A stretch of 64,000 nt of DNA, taken from the NCBI RefSeq assembly GCF_003261055.1, contig NZ_CP030073.1:1426001-1490000 (forward strand), given 5' to 3'. Under the pieces are notes generated by a model that saw only the letters and a list, made by a program, of their open reading frames with translations, had not been told where the DNA came from and made no database searches. Source of the stretch: Streptomyces cadmiisoli (GTDB taxonomy: Bacteria; Actinomycetota; Actinomycetes; Streptomycetales; Streptomycetaceae). Position numbers and translations under genes: made by a program. This document shows positions 63,173 to 64,000 of this stretch, in pieces; the first letter of the stretch is position 1, and each line of letters starts with the position of its first letter.

Positions 63173-63808
63173 ATGGCTCGTGCAGCCCTGCTGTCCCGCG
63201 TGTTGTCGCGTCCACGGCCTGCGAAGCGGCCCGCCGAAGCATCGGCCGAGCCCCGCGCCGGGGCGGGGAAGGCAAGCCGGCTGCTCCCCCGTCGACGGCC
63301 CGCGAAGCGACCCGCACAACCACCGGCCGAGCCCCGCGCCGGAGCCGGAAAGGCAGGCCGGCTGCTCCCCGGTCTCGCCCGGGCGCTGGCGACGGTGTGC
63401 GCCTTCGTCGTCATGGTGGCCTTCGCGGTCGTGCTGGCCCGGCTGACCCTCCAGCCCTCGCCCGCCTCGGAGGCGCTGACGCACAGCAACCTGCATCCCG
63501 GCAGCTCGATCCAGGCCTACCTGGACCAGCCGCAGCTGCGTGACGCCGTCAAGCAGATCGGCGGCAATCTGCTGCTCGGGGTGCCCTTCGGGGTGCTGGT
63601 GCCGATGATCGCGCCACGCGCCCGGGGGATCCTGCGCGTCCTGCTGCTCACCGCGACGGTGATGCTGATGGTGGAGCTGGCCCAGGGCGCGATGGTCACC
63701 GGCCGCGCCTTCGACATCGACGACGTCATCCTCAACACGACGGGGGCCCTGGCGGGCTATCTGCTGCTGGGTCGCCGCCTCGGCCGGGCGCTGCACGCCC
63801 GCCGCTGA
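63173..63808 (+). CDS. VanZ-family membrane protein with duplicated N-terminal segment
   Basis: 211 residues. An extended basic, Ala/Pro-rich cytoplasmic start contains a near-exact 25-residue duplication (RPAKRPAEASAEPRAGAGKA and RPAKRPAQPPAEPRAGAGKA). Three or four membrane helices follow, with the VanZ signature QIGGNLLLGVPFGVLVP, VELAQ and RAFDIDDVILNTTGALAGY. VanZ proteins act in cell-envelope processes, and one confers low-level teicoplanin resistance. ATG at 63173 behind GGAGGAG. Downstream of the DUF4230 gene by 117 bp. Confidence 0.9.
   Translation: MARAALLSRVLSRPRPAKRPAEASAEPRAGAGKASRLLPRRRPAKRPAQPPAEPRAGAGKAGRLLPGLARALATVCAFVVMVAFAVVLARLTLQPSPASEALTHSNLHPGSSIQAYLDQPQLRDAVKQIGGNLLLGVPFGVLVPMIAPRARGILRVLLLTATVMLMVELAQGAMVTGRAFDIDDVILNTTGALAGYLLLGRRLGRALHARR
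63215..63370 (+). repeat. two 75-bp in-frame repeats
   Basis: Copies at 63215-63289 and 63296-63370 encode the duplicated 25-residue segment of the VanZ protein, with two Arg codons between them. Most differences are at third positions, plus a few substitutions (EASA/QPPA, S/G). This points to a fairly old in-frame duplication. Confidence 0.85.
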
Positions 63809-63950
63809 GGCGGGTGCCCACCCCGAACTGCTGGTACGGACCAGGGTATTGACGACCCCTTACCTCATCTCTTAAATCAAGGAGACCCCTTCACCCCCCA
63901 CCCCAGTGGGCGCGCCCGCAACCTCGGGCCGCCGTACGGAAGGGAACACC

Positions 63951-64000
63951 TTGACCGCCCCACGCCTGCTCCGCAGCTGCCTGCTCGCCGCGCTGTCCGC
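63951..64000 (+). CDS. start of a probable secreted or lipoprotein gene (partial)
   Basis: A TTG at 63951 follows GGAAGGGAACACC and opens a frame reading TAPRLLRSCLLAALS, basic then hydrophobic, like a signal peptide. It runs off the right edge. The 63809-63950 region before it is AT-richer, with TTGACG at about 63848 as a possible -35 element and CTTAAAT about 18 bp on. Too little remains to identify the product. Confidence 0.6.
   Translation, partial: MTAPRLLRSCLLAALS

Overview
This is a high-GC actinobacterial chromosome segment, almost certainly Streptomyces. Codon third positions are nearly all G or C. The gene content also fits: a mycothiol-linked formaldehyde dehydrogenase, several SpoIIE-type phosphatases, a subtilisin inhibitor (SSI), an alpha-lytic-type secreted protease, a DUF6479 protein and a complete conservon (kinase-like/Roadblock/DUF742/GTPase/P450). 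I see no rRNA, tRNA, CRISPR array, intact insertion sequence or phage block. Both window edges cut genes.

Layout. 0-4 kb: end of a mycothiol-dependent dehydrogenase, a CstR-like persulfide sensor divergent from a rhodanese-DUF2892 membrane protein, an ABC exporter and an NTF2-like protein. 4-8 kb: an EF-G-like ribosomal protection protein with a possible overlapping leader peptide, XdhC, and a metallophosphoesterase. 8-14.4 kb: a dTDP-L-rhamnose block (rfbA, rfbB, rfbD and a methyltransferase on the minus strand) facing a TarS-like glycosyltransferase and rfbC on the plus strand. 14.6-20.1 kb: two small proteins and two divergent SpoIIE phosphatases. 20.2-22.1 kb: a secreted serine protease with a repetitive tail, and a thioesterase.

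22.5-28.7 kb is the most unusual block. A 71-residue peptide with a short VSGG double-glycine leader is followed by an HlyD-like protein, a C39-peptidase ABC transporter and a second large NHLM-type ABC transporter. The core peptide has no cysteine, and no tailoring enzyme is encoded nearby. 28.8-37.5 kb holds an ArsR/SRPBCC pair, a Ppx/GppA phosphatase, an SSI inhibitor with an apparent Arg P1 residue, a 2-hydroxyacid oxidase/dehydrogenase operon, a sigma-like/zinc-finger/ricin fusion and a RHH/Fic-like toxin-antitoxin pair. A 56-bp palindrome supplies the stop codons of two convergent genes there.

37.6-53.4 kb is accessory metabolism and regulation: a Tat-exported GH2 glycosidase, a third SpoIIE phosphatase with an RsbW-like domain, a lipoprotein, an ArsB/NhaD-like permease with a probable CTG start, AraC, TetR, oxidoreductases, a glutathionyl-hydroquinone-reductase-like protein and a decayed 0.75-kb stretch. 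53.8-59.3 kb is a conservon linked to a class I terpene synthase. Its P450 lacks the Arg of the ExxR motif, as CYP157 enzymes do. 59.7-64 kb: a GlxA-type regulator divergent from a quinone oxidoreductase, a STAS protein, a DUF4230 protein, a VanZ protein with an internal duplication, and the start of a probable secreted protein.

How the parts may work together. The three SpoIIE phosphatases, two with fused kinase-like domains, plus the STAS protein are the parts of a partner-switching network. The conservon probably couples a membrane signal to terpene oxidation. The peptide and its two transporters form a self-contained export unit.
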